DNA of 64,000 bases from Desulfuromonadaceae bacterium (GTDB lineage: Bacteria > Desulfobacterota > Desulfuromonadia > Geobacterales > Pseudopelobacteraceae): contig JAQTQX010000002.1 in the NCBI GenBank assembly GCA_028712075.1, positions 231,907 to 295,906 on the forward strand, given 5' to 3'. The position numbers and the translations under genes are program-made. Shown piece by piece: positions 44,066 to 52,912 of this stretch. A model generated the notes under the pieces. It saw only the letters and a program-made list of their open reading frames with translations. It ran no database searches and was not told the DNA's origin. Positions within the stretch are counted from its first letter, which is position 1; each line of letters opens with the position of its first letter.

Positions 44066-44482
44066 ATGTCGTACCAAATTAACTTTGCAGACAATGGAAA
44101 AGGGCTGATATTCAAGAGATCTGCCGGCGCTGCTGTCAACACAAGCGACTTTGAAAAAGCGATTGTACGTTTTTTCCAGGAGCACAAGTCTGCTCTGGCC
44201 GCTATCCGGTATGTCTATCTTGACTATACCGAGGCTGACAAATTGAAATTAGCGATGGAGGATATTTTACGATTTGTAGAGATCGCAAAAATTATTGCTA
44301 TGGAGAATAACCAATTGGTCGTAGCTATTTGCGCACCTGATTTTGATAACTACTGTATTACAAAAAAATGGGAGGTCCATTTGCCAGATGAATTCGGCTG
44401 GGAAACCATGGCCTTTCGTGATCAGGAAGAGACCTTGGAGTGGCTGAGAAAGTTAGTTCAACCGGATCTAACTTTTACGTGA
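44066..44482 (+). CDS. Small STAS/SpoIIAA-like protein, function unknown
   Basis: A 138-residue soluble protein with alternating strands and helices, ending in EETLEWLRKLV. The layout (short N-terminal strands, long helix 28-40, then buried strands IRYVYLDYT, QLVVAICAP) resembles the STAS/SpoIIAA-like fold that occurs in signalling partners; this is a visual judgement only. ATG at 44066 is used because GAAGGAGACAAC lies just upstream; a longer frame from 44006 has no ribosome-binding site. It is 114 bases after the FapA-like gene and probably co-transcribed; a perfect hairpin terminates the unit at 44507. Confidence 0.55.
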   Translation: MSYQINFADNGKGLIFKRSAGAAVNTSDFEKAIVRFFQEHKSALAAIRYVYLDYTEADKLKLAMEDILRFVEIAKIIAMENNQLVVAICAPDFDNYCITKKWEVHLPDEFGWETMAFRDQEETLEWLRKLVQPDLTFT

Positions 44483-44506
44483 CTTCACATATCAGCTAAC
44501 GTTCCC

Positions 44507-44534
44507 GTCACCCCGCTGCTTGCAGCGGGGTGAC
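44507..44534 (+). terminator. Perfect 13-base palindrome terminator
   Basis: GTCACCCCGCTGC-TT-GCAGCGGGGTGAC, followed by TCATTTC. Very stable; the T-run is weak. It separates 44066-44482 from the SNF2 gene. Confidence 0.7.
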
Positions 44535-44608
44535 TCATTTCTGAACCCAGAGTACAGCGTTTCCCTATTCATTCCACTGGTTATCTGCTCGAAAAATCTG
44601 GAACACCC

Positions 44609-47600
44609 ATGACTATACAACAGCCTGCCACTCCCTCGCCTCTTCTCCAGAAATTTGCAATCGCCCGTCCCGGCGATATCCACTCTGTTGCGGCAAAAAC
44701 TCATCTTTTGCATGGATTTAATGCGTGCAGGGCTAACAATCTGAAAAACGCGGTCTGGAATGTTGATAAGAGTGTGCTTGAGGTTACCTTTGTCGATACC
44801 TGCAAGGCTACGCTTATGGCTGATGGCTGGCGGATTTTAACCACATGCACCTGCCGCGAATGGCAGCCGGCTCGCAACTGTCCGCATGTTGTAATTGCCT
44901 GGGCAACAGTCAAACGGGTGGTGTCACCGGAAACATTGTCGCATATTACCTTCAATACACAAATGCTGCTTGATATGAAGGAGTACCTGAACCAGGAACC
45001 GGGGGTACGCCGCACGCCTGAAAATGTAAGGATCCCGGTACAGACGGAGAGCGATACACCGGCAGTACAGCCGAATACCGCAAAATACCGTCTGCTGATC
45101 GAGCAAAGCGCCTACGGAAACAGCCTCAAGGGGAGTGTCAGACGAGGTAACGAGCAGGTGTACGGCTGGTCAGCGCATGGTCTGCCGACCGGCCTGGCCC
45201 GTTTTCTGGCATCGCACTATTTTTATGAATCAACCGAGCGCTATTTCAGGGCATTCACTCAGATGACCGGCGGCGCCTATCCGATTGTGTTCCGCAGTGC
45301 CGATGAGCGGGAAACTGTCCTTACGTATATCGGTGAAAGCCTCTGCAACGCCGGAATCACTTTTGATATCCAGGGTAATGAGGTCTCTGTTTCACGTACG
45401 TATTTCGATGGAACGCCTTTGCCCGTCGGTGCGATCGTCCATGGTCAGCTTCTGTTTGATCAGGCTGCTGGAACTGTTGTGCCGGTTGCTGAACGTGATG
45501 CATGGAAACAGTGGGAAACCGTCTTCGAGGCCCTGGATGGTGCACATGATCGGATTGAGGATGATTTCGATGACTTCGATGACGATTTCGATGATGAAGC
45601 TGATAAACCGCGGGAAGCTTTCGGTCAGCGCCTGACCAACATGGAGCTTCGGAGAGAGGGCAACAGTGTTATTGCGCCGTTGCAGCTTTTCAACACAGCC
45701 GGTATCCGCATGCAATCTGAAATGGTGAACAACCCGACATCATTTTGTCATTTTCTGCGGAGCGGCATTGTTCAGAGAGTGGAAAAAACCGCTACGCAAT
45801 CCTATCTGCTCGACATCCCTGAAGGCTTTGTCGGCGCCACTTCAATCCTGAGGCCGGTCAGCATGTACGGAGAAGAAACATTTCCCTTTTCACAGTGTGC
45901 TTTTTGGCTGTTTGATCCCGCTCAGCGGACGAAGCAATCGGCACCAATGCGAACGAAAAAAAGGGTGCGTGCCGTCATTGAGGCCGCGTTTCAGCTGCTC
46001 GACGAGAGCAAGGCGTCTGCCCGCGCAGCCATTATCCGTTCCGTTACCGCTTCACCGGACTTTTCCAAGCGGGCTGTCAAACGCGAGGGCAAGCAACTGC
46101 TTACTTTGCTGGCTGAAGCGTGGCAGGCATCACTGATTGTTGCATTGGCTGCGGAAAAGGGGTGGTCGTTTGTGCAGGAGGACCGCCGCCGGCAGGCAAA
46201 ATTGTTAAAAATAGTATATAACCTGTGCGGCCTCGAGGTTTTTACCGGTTCGAGCACACCGGGTGAGATTGCTATTTCTACCCCCACGTTACTGAAAATA
46301 CTACCGCAGCTGACGGAACAGCTTCAGGATGCCGGATTTTCCCTGCGCATCGGCAACGCCCAGCTGAGCACCGCTGCGTGGGAATTCTCGCTTGATGCAA
46401 CGCAAAGCAGCCAGGACTGGTTTGAACTTAAGCCGGAGATTCGCTGCAACGGTGAACTCCTGACCGAGGCAGAGTTGCGCGGTCTTATGGACGGCAGCGC
46501 CATGCTGCACCGTGACGGCAAGTTGATGCTGCTTGATGAAATCAGTGCCCGGATTCTGGCCATGTTTGCCGGTGCCGTGGCAGATGGCAAAAAAAAGAAA
46601 AAAGGGGAGCAGGAACTGGTGCGCGTACCGCGCCTGCAGATTCTTGATTGGTTGCAGCTGCGCAGCCATGGTGTTACGGTCGCGCTGTCTGTTGCCGATG
46701 CCCGCATTCTTGAGAGTCTGCTGAATTTTTCGGCAATACCGGCACGACCATTACCAACAGGGCTACGTGCTACTCTGCGCCATTATCAGATTGATGCGTG
46801 GCACTGGCTGGCGTTTCTCTATGAACATCGTTTTGGTGCTTGTCTGGCTGACGACATGGGGCTTGGCAAAACAGTGCAGGGGATTACCCTGTTGGCCGGA
46901 ATTCTCTCCGGAGAGTTGAAAACGGCTGTAGCACCCGGGACTCCGCATCTGGTCGTAGCACCCCCATCGCTCCTGTTTAACTGGGAGGCGGAGCTTTCCC
47001 GCTTTCTTCCCGGCGCACGGGTCATGATCTACAGCGGGAGCGGCCGTAGCAGTTCTGAATTTGCTACGCATGATGTCATCATCACCAGTTATGGTATTGT
47101 ACAGCGCGATTGTGACCTGCTGGCGGAGTGCTTATTTGATGTGATTATTTACGATGAAACGCAGGTTGTAAAAAATCTGCAGGCTGCCACCACCAATGCG
47201 GTGCGTAAGCTGCAGGGTGCATTTACGCTGGCGCTAACCGGTACCCCGGTGGAAAATCACCTGGGGGAATATTTTGCCATTATGGATCTCTGCCTGCCTG
47301 GATTGTTGGGGAGGCGTGAGGAATTCAGCCGTAAACTGAGTGCGGATGGCCCCGCCGGAACGGCCCGGCTGATCGGGCGAACCCGCCCGTTTGTGCTGCG
47401 CCGTACCAAGGAATTGATTGCCGCTGAGTTGCCGCCAAAAATCGAGATGGACATTCCGTTGGAGCTGACGACCAGACAGAGAATGTTTTATCAGTGCACG
47501 GTGGAGGAGGTGCGCGGTCAGGTTCAGGAAGCGTATGAAAGTCACGCCCCGGCGCAAGCGCGTGTCATTGCTCTGACTGCCATACTGAGGCTGCGCCAGA

Positions 47601-48160
47601 TTTGCCTCGCTCCGGCACTGGCCTCGGCAGGAGCCAGCGAGACATCGCCCAAACTGGAGTTTTTGGCCGAACAGTTGGCTGAACTGCGTGATGAAGGGCA
47701 CAGCGCCCTGGTGTTTTCACAGTTTACCGGTTATCTGAACCTGATTGAAAGCGGGCTGAAGGGTAAGGGGTTCACCTGCCTGCGGCTGGATGGTTCAACA
47801 CCGGTGCCCCAGCGCAAAAAGTTGGTGCAGGTGTTTCAGGATGCAACAGAGCCGATCGTTTTTCTGATCAGCCTGAAAGCAGGTGGCAAAGGGCTCAACC
47901 TGACCCGTGCCACATATGTGTACCATATGGATCCCTGGTGGAATCCGGCGGTGGAAAATCAGGCATCCGACCGCGCTCACCGCATCGGTCAGACAGAGCA
48001 AGTCACCATCACGCGCCTGATTATGAAACATACCATTGAAGAAAAGATGATGGCCTTGAAAGAACAGAAAACTCAGCTTTACCGGGCGATACTGATGAAT
48101 GGCACCGGTGGCGGCGGTGCGGGACTGACCCGCGAGGATTTTGATTTTTTGCTCGGGTAG
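44609..48160 (+). CDS. SWIM-SNF2 family helicase
   Basis: An 1183-residue protein. A SWIM zinc finger CTCREWQPARNCPH lies at about 79-92. An acidic low-complexity linker (IEDDFDDFDDDFDDE) lies near 312-330. The SNF2 ATPase occupies about 720-1180: Walker A DDMGLGKT near 750, DETQ instead of DEAH near 848, and the C-terminal lobe with SQFTGYLNLIE and DRAHRIGQTEQVTI. The fold moves double-stranded DNA or strips proteins such as RNA polymerase from it. SWIM domains bind DNA or protein. It is a housekeeping-like gene in this group, but a role in DNA repair or transcription is unproven. It is followed after 7 bases by the convergent moaC. Confidence 0.9.
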   Translation: MTIQQPATPSPLLQKFAIARPGDIHSVAAKTHLLHGFNACRANNLKNAVWNVDKSVLEVTFVDTCKATLMADGWRILTTCTCREWQPARNCPHVVIAWATVKRVVSPETLSHITFNTQMLLDMKEYLNQEPGVRRTPENVRIPVQTESDTPAVQPNTAKYRLLIEQSAYGNSLKGSVRRGNEQVYGWSAHGLPTGLARFLASHYFYESTERYFRAFTQMTGGAYPIVFRSADERETVLTYIGESLCNAGITFDIQGNEVSVSRTYFDGTPLPVGAIVHGQLLFDQAAGTVVPVAERDAWKQWETVFEALDGAHDRIEDDFDDFDDDFDDEADKPREAFGQRLTNMELRREGNSVIAPLQLFNTAGIRMQSEMVNNPTSFCHFLRSGIVQRVEKTATQSYLLDIPEGFVGATSILRPVSMYGEETFPFSQCAFWLFDPAQRTKQSAPMRTKKRVRAVIEAAFQLLDESKASARAAIIRSVTASPDFSKRAVKREGKQLLTLLAEAWQASLIVALAAEKGWSFVQEDRRRQAKLLKIVYNLCGLEVFTGSSTPGEIAISTPTLLKILPQLTEQLQDAGFSLRIGNAQLSTAAWEFSLDATQSSQDWFELKPEIRCNGELLTEAELRGLMDGSAMLHRDGKLMLLDEISARILAMFAGAVADGKKKKKGEQELVRVPRLQILDWLQLRSHGVTVALSVADARILESLLNFSAIPARPLPTGLRATLRHYQIDAWHWLAFLYEHRFGACLADDMGLGKTVQGITLLAGILSGELKTAVAPGTPHLVVAPPSLLFNWEAELSRFLPGARVMIYSGSGRSSSEFATHDVIITSYGIVQRDCDLLAECLFDVIIYDETQVVKNLQAATTNAVRKLQGAFTLALTGTPVENHLGEYFAIMDLCLPGLLGRREEFSRKLSADGPAGTARLIGRTRPFVLRRTKELIAAELPPKIEMDIPLELTTRQRMFYQCTVEEVRGQVQEAYESHAPAQARVIALTAILRLRQICLAPALASAGASETSPKLEFLAEQLAELRDEGHSALVFSQFTGYLNLIESGLKGKGFTCLRLDGSTPVPQRKKLVQVFQDATEPIVFLISLKAGGKGLNLTRATYVYHMDPWWNPAVENQASDRAHRIGQTEQVTITRLIMKHTIEEKMMALKEQKTQLYRAILMNGTGGGGAGLTREDFDFLLG

Positions 48161-48167
48161 TGGGCTT

Positions 48168-48650
48168 TCAGCTTTCTAAAGAGTCGCGGTAAATCCCGCT
48201 CTTGCCACCCTCTTTGAAGAGCAGCTTTATCTGGCCGATTGTAATCGATTTATCGCTCCCCTTGCACATGTCATAAATTGTCAGAGCTGCCAGGGATGCG
48301 CCGGTCATGGCCTCCATTTCTACCCCGGTCCGTTCAAATGCCCGGACAGTACAGCGCACGGTGATCGTTCCGGACGTTTCATTCGGCTCAAAATCGATGG
48401 CGACGTTATGAATGGCCAGCGGATGTGAAAGGGGAATCAAGTCAGGGGTTCGTTTGGCGGCCATGATGCCGGCGAGGCGTGCAACACCCAGTACATCTCC
48501 CTTGCTTACTCCCCCCTCTTTGACGGCAGCCAACAGTTCCGGTGAGAGCCGCACCTCGGCAGCTGCAACAGCGGTGCGCATGGTTGGTTGTTTTGCGCTG
48601 ACATCAACCATGATGGCATGGCCGCTTTCATTAAAATGGTTAAAATTCAT
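48168..48650 (-). CDS. moaC: Cyclic pyranopterin monophosphate synthase
   Basis: A 160-residue MoaC. FNHFNESGHAIMVDVS opens the protein, KRTPDLIPLSHPLAI holds the conserved His, and EAMTGASLAALTIYDMCK is the C-terminal signature. It makes the cyclic pyranopterin in molybdopterin synthesis. Length and motifs are standard. It lies alone between the SNF2 gene and pilT. Confidence 0.96.
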   Translation of the reverse strand: MNFNHFNESGHAIMVDVSAKQPTMRTAVAAAEVRLSPELLAAVKEGGVSKGDVLGVARLAGIMAAKRTPDLIPLSHPLAIHNVAIDFEPNETSGTITVRCTVRAFERTGVEMEAMTGASLAALTIYDMCKGSDKSITIGQIKLLFKEGGKSGIYRDSLES

Positions 48651-48670
48651 GGTAAGGAACCTTTCTCTGT

Positions 48671-49732
48671 TTATGCCGCTGTCAGATACTGTTCAAACTG
48701 TTTTTTATCGACGGCGCAGCGATACGCCTCCTCCGGATTGACCGTTTTTGTTTTCAACAGATCCAGCAGATGCTGATCCAGAAGCTGCATGCCATCCTTT
48801 TTGGCAGTCTGCATGATAGAGGGGATCTGGAACGTTTTGCCTTCGCGGATCAGGTTGGCGATGGCCGGACTGCCGAGCATGATTTCCAGTGCGGCTACGC
48901 GCCCTTTCCCATCGGCGGTTTTGAGCAACTGCTGACAGACGACCCCCTTTAGTGATTCGGAGAGCATGGCACGTACCTGTTCCTGCTGGTCGGTTGGAAA
49001 TACATCAATGATGCGGTCAACAGTTTTGGCAGCGGTGCTGGTGTGCAGGGTCCCAAAGACCAAATGTCCGGTCTCTGCGGCGCTCATGGCAAGCTGGATG
49101 GTTGTCAGGTCACGCATCTCGCCGACCAGGATGACGTCCGGGTCCTCCCGAAGAGCTGCTTTCAGCGCGGAAGCAAAGCTTTCGGTATGCTCACCGATCT
49201 GACGCTGATTGAGAAGTGACATTTTATTTTCATGAATGAACTCAAGCGGATCCTCGAAGGTGAGGATATGCTCCTTGCGGGTTGAGTTGATCAGATCAAT
49301 CATGCTGGCAAGCGTCGTTGATTTTCCCGAGCCGGTCGGGCCGGTAACAAGAACCAGTCCTTTTTTAAAGGCGGTCATGCGGCGCACCCCTTCCGGAAGC
49401 CCCAGATCATCGGCGGACAGAATTTTGGTGGGGATAATACGGAATACTGCGGCAACGCCACGGTACTGCATCATCATGTTGCCCCGGAAACGGGCCACTC
49501 CCGGGACTTCATAGGCAAAATCAAGGTCTTTTGTCTCGTTGAACTGCGCCTGCTGCTTTTCAGTAAGGATTTCAAACAAGATCGTCTTTAATTCATCATG
49601 TCCGAGCGGTTTGAAATTGAGTCGTACCATCTCGCCGTGCAGACGGAAAATGGGAGGATTGCCTGAAGAAAGGTGCAGGTCTGATGCCCCCTGTTCTTTG
49701 AGCATGTTAAAGAGTGCATCTATGCGTGCCAT
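48671..49732 (-). CDS. pilT: Twitching-motility retraction ATPase PilT
   Basis: A 353-residue secretion ATPase. Walker A GPTGSGKST, Asp-box FEDPLEFIHENK, Walker B DPDVILVGEMRDLTT and the His-box SAAETGHLVFGTLHT are complete. The C-terminal AIRNLIRE-type motif (AIANLIREGKTFQIPS) is specific to PilT. It retracts type IV pili. The start at 49732 is preceded by GGAGAGGAG; a frame from 49783 is rejected. Preceded 40 bases upstream by a PilB-like gene of unusual sequence. Confidence 0.95.
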   Translation of the reverse strand: MARIDALFNMLKEQGASDLHLSSGNPPIFRLHGEMVRLNFKPLGHDELKTILFEILTEKQQAQFNETKDLDFAYEVPGVARFRGNMMMQYRGVAAVFRIIPTKILSADDLGLPEGVRRMTAFKKGLVLVTGPTGSGKSTTLASMIDLINSTRKEHILTFEDPLEFIHENKMSLLNQRQIGEHTESFASALKAALREDPDVILVGEMRDLTTIQLAMSAAETGHLVFGTLHTSTAAKTVDRIIDVFPTDQQEQVRAMLSESLKGVVCQQLLKTADGKGRVAALEIMLGSPAIANLIREGKTFQIPSIMQTAKKDGMQLLDQHLLDLLKTKTVNPEEAYRCAVDKKQFEQYLTAA

Positions 49733-49772
49733 GAGTTCTCCTCTCCTTTTCTCATTGCCATGCAAGCTGGAA

Positions 49773-51419
49773 TTATAGAACAACAGATGCTACGTATTCC
49801 TCGGGCGAAACTTCTCCAGACATAAGCAACCGTAGCCCTTCATCAGCCAATCCGTGATAACCGGCCATGCTGAGGTGGTTTTCCAGGGCAGTGACATGCC
49901 GTGTTTTTTCAAAAACGCGCAAAAAATCATCTGTAAAAGCAATTACATCTACCAGAAATTTTCGTGTGCTCGACCCTTTATGTTTGCAGGCATCACAACC
50001 TGTTGCACTGTAAAATGCTCCCGGGAGCGGTGACAGGTTGATCACCTCAAGCTCTTCGTCCGGCGGGGTGTACTCTGTCCGGCACTCCGGGCAGAGCAGC
50101 TGGATTCCTTTAAAAGAAACCAGTCCGTTGACAAAAACCGGCAAAAAATAGTTCAACTGCTGGTACAACAGCAGTTGCCGCAGAGCGTTGCGCGTTCCCG
50201 GTATGTCAAGTCCGGCCAGGATTCGTACACCACGCATGGCAGCCCTGCAGGTGGCAGTAAAGGGCATTCCCTCGGTGGCGTCTTCAATGACGAGAATATC
50301 AGGTGCATGCTCCAGAGCACCGGCTATAGTGGCCGCCCGTTCGGCTTCATCGTGCGGGAGCAGGAGATGCGGGAAACGTTTTTTCATTTTCCCCGGCCCA
50401 TCACCCAGGATGATGACATTCTTGCCGTTGGTATCCATCTCCTCAAGCATAAGATCAATGAAGCTGTTGCGTTCCCGCGTGTTGTGTGAAGCAAAGAACG
50501 TGATACCTTGCTGCGTGCGGGATAACTGGATAAGATCGGATTCATGCCGGGGCGGAAGATGAAGATCGGCAATTTTACAGGGGACGCTGTCTGTAACGGA
50601 GGGGCGAATGGTTATAAAATCACCCCCATAGCCGGGCATGAACGACAGCTGGAAAGTGGTGGGGTGAGAGTGATAGCGGAAGGTAAGAAACGCTGCGGGC
50701 GTTGATGTCCCAAGCGAAGTAATGCCGGCACTCTTCCTGATTTTAAGCGTCACGTCAGGGTAATAGGTTCCGGAGAGGGAGCCGAACTGGCGCGAAACTC
50801 CGCCCCGCTTACCGCTTACAATAATGGAATCACCCATCGGCTGCAGAGACAGTGACGAGAGGCGGTTGCGTATGATAAAAATCAGCAGATAGTCAAGCAG
50901 CGTTGCCCCGCTCAGGTCACGGTTGATTGTATCCAGTACGTTTGTGGAAAATGCGTCGGAGGAAAAGCCGAGCTGCTCCAAAGAGCTGCCATAGCAAACG
51001 TCGATCATCTCTCGAATTTCTCTGATCAAAGCGACTGATACATTAACCTGGCAGCCACTTAACCGTTCAACCTCGGTTATCGCCGCCTTGTTAAGCGGGT
51101 CGGAAATGGCAATATTAAGCTCATCTCCGGCTTTTATCAGTGGGATAAGATTGAATTTACGCGCCACTGCGGCTGGAATCAGCTGCAGTGCCTCAGGGTC
51201 GATCATCTCGGCATGGAGCCTGATGTATGAAAGGTCGAGCTGGTTTGAAAGTGCCCAGTCGATATCTTCCAGCGTTACAATCCCCTTGCTGACCAGCGCT
51301 TCACCAAAGCGTACCCCGGTTCGCGCCTGCTCTTCAAGCGCCAGCGTAATATCACCTTCAGTAATAATGTGACACGCCAGGAGAATATCGCCCAGGGAAC
51401 CTTTTTTCTGCAGTGTCAT
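49773..51419 (-). CDS. PilB/GspE-like protein with degenerate ATPase domain
   Basis: A 548-residue protein. Its N-terminal region (about 5-130) has two MshEN-type repeats (LGDILLACHIITEGDITLALEEQ and FGEALVSKGIVTLEDIDWALSNQ in shortened form), the c-di-GMP-binding module of MshE/PilB. The C-terminal half resembles PilB but the Walker A position reads ILGDGPGKMKKRF in place of GPTGSGKTT, and the Walker B region (HAPDILVIEDATEGM) is altered. A tetracysteine site (CPECRTEY, CDACKHKG) is retained. It is therefore probably a regulatory pseudo-ATPase of the pilus or secretion machine. It is followed by pilT and preceded by dnaB (29 bases). Confidence 0.8.
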   Translation of the reverse strand: MTLQKKGSLGDILLACHIITEGDITLALEEQARTGVRFGEALVSKGIVTLEDIDWALSNQLDLSYIRLHAEMIDPEALQLIPAAVARKFNLIPLIKAGDELNIAISDPLNKAAITEVERLSGCQVNVSVALIREIREMIDVCYGSSLEQLGFSSDAFSTNVLDTINRDLSGATLLDYLLIFIIRNRLSSLSLQPMGDSIIVSGKRGGVSRQFGSLSGTYYPDVTLKIRKSAGITSLGTSTPAAFLTFRYHSHPTTFQLSFMPGYGGDFITIRPSVTDSVPCKIADLHLPPRHESDLIQLSRTQQGITFFASHNTRERNSFIDLMLEEMDTNGKNVIILGDGPGKMKKRFPHLLLPHDEAERAATIAGALEHAPDILVIEDATEGMPFTATCRAAMRGVRILAGLDIPGTRNALRQLLLYQQLNYFLPVFVNGLVSFKGIQLLCPECRTEYTPPDEELEVINLSPLPGAFYSATGCDACKHKGSSTRKFLVDVIAFTDDFLRVFEKTRHVTALENHLSMAGYHGLADEGLRLLMSGEVSPEEYVASVVL

Positions 51420-51448
51420 AATACGCCTCCACGGCTCGGTACAATCAT

Positions 51449-52810
51449 CTATTCGCTCCGGTCGCTCAGGTTTTCAAAACGGGTATGTTCGCCAAAAAAG
51501 GCGAGGGGAACTGTGCCGATTGCGCCGTTGCGCTGTTTGCCGATAATCAGTTCAGCGTTGCGATCATGTCCCTGCGTACAGGAACCGTCTCGTTTGCGGC
51601 ACTGTTCACAGTAGACCGATTCGCGGTACACAAACATAATCACGTCGGCGTCCTGCTCGATGGCACCGGATTCGCGCAGGTCGCTCATCATGGGACGTTT
51701 ATCGCCCCGTTTTTCCAACTCCCGGTTAAGCTGTGACAGGGCGATCACCGGCACATTCAGCTCTTTGGCCAGCGCTTTGAGAGCCTGGGAGATTTCGGAA
51801 ATCTCCTGCTGGCGTGATTCGATGCGCGTTCCGGATTTCATCAGCTGCAGATAGTCAACGATGATCAGTCCGACATCATGCTCACTTTTCAGGCGGCGTG
51901 CTTTGGACCGGAGTTCCAGCACGCTGATGGCCGGTGTGTCATCAATGAATATTCTGGCGTCGTGGAGCACACCGGCGGCTCTGGTCAGACGCGGCCAGTC
52001 ACTGTCATGGAAGTGGCCGGTACGCATCCGGCTGAAGTCAACCCGGGCAATGGCGGCCAGAAAACGCATGACCAGATCTTCCTTGCTCATTTCCAGTGAG
52101 AAAATGACGGAGGCGGTTTTCTTTTTGTGTTCAGCGCTGGCATACTGGGCAATGTTAAGTGCCAGGGTCGTTTTACCCATAGAGGGGCGGGCGGCGATGA
52201 TCACCAGGTTGCCCGGCTGGAAGCCGGCGGTCATCTGGTCAAGGTCAACATAACCGGATGGCACACCGGTAATATGCTCTTTCCGCTCATTCAGCGACTT
52301 GAGAATTTTAAACGCTTCCTTGATAAGCGGCTGAATCGGCACATACTGGGGGCGCAGCTTATTCTCGCCGATTTCGTAAAGGTCTTTCTGAGCCTTGTCC
52401 AGAAGTTCATTGACGTCAGTCTGATCTTCATAACTGCGGGTGACAATGCCGGTAGCAATGGTAATCAGAGTGCGGTTGACCGATTTCTCTTTGACGATCT
52501 TGCAATAGTAGGAAATATTGGCGGCAGTCGGCACGTAATCAACGAGCATCAGCAGGTAGGCGGCACCACCCACCTCATCAAGGTCCCCCTTTTTTTTCAA
52601 GGTTTCGGTCAAGGTTACCAGGTCGCACGGCTCACGTTTGTCGGAGAGCAGCATCATCGCCAGAAAAATCTTGCGATGTGCTTCGCGGTAGAAATCTTCC
52701 GGGACGATGCTTTCCAGCACCCGGTTAATAGCGTCGTTGTCAATCAGTATGCCACCCAAAATCGACATTTCGGCGTCAAGGTTCTGGGGGGGGAGTTTCG
52801 GGTCATTCAT
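51449..52810 (-). CDS. dnaB: Replicative DNA helicase DnaB
   Basis: A 453-residue DnaB. The N-terminal domain (QNLDAEMSILGGILID) contacts DnaG; the RecA-like motor has Walker A ARPSMGKT and the SLEMSKEDLVMR, DYLQLM, and SDLRESGAIEQDAD motifs. It unwinds DNA at the replication fork. The start at 52810 (MNDPKLPPQNL) is used; a longer frame from 52882 lacks conservation. No intein is present. Located between the U32 gene and the pilB-like gene. Confidence 0.96.
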   Translation of the reverse strand: MNDPKLPPQNLDAEMSILGGILIDNDAINRVLESIVPEDFYREAHRKIFLAMMLLSDKREPCDLVTLTETLKKKGDLDEVGGAAYLLMLVDYVPTAANISYYCKIVKEKSVNRTLITIATGIVTRSYEDQTDVNELLDKAQKDLYEIGENKLRPQYVPIQPLIKEAFKILKSLNERKEHITGVPSGYVDLDQMTAGFQPGNLVIIAARPSMGKTTLALNIAQYASAEHKKKTASVIFSLEMSKEDLVMRFLAAIARVDFSRMRTGHFHDSDWPRLTRAAGVLHDARIFIDDTPAISVLELRSKARRLKSEHDVGLIIVDYLQLMKSGTRIESRQQEISEISQALKALAKELNVPVIALSQLNRELEKRGDKRPMMSDLRESGAIEQDADVIMFVYRESVYCEQCRKRDGSCTQGHDRNAELIIGKQRNGAIGTVPLAFFGEHTRFENLSDRSE

Positions 52811-52912
52811 TTTGGTGCTTCCTCGTTTTGTAAGTGTGTCCAGTTGAGTTTGCACAACACAAGAGCAAGCCTTGAATTGCAATAGGACACGGATAACACG
52901 GATTGAGCGGAT

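Noticed and set aside
45357..45715. Overlapping short frames antisense to the SNF2 gene
   Set aside because: They are shadows of the SNF2 coding frame with no start signals.
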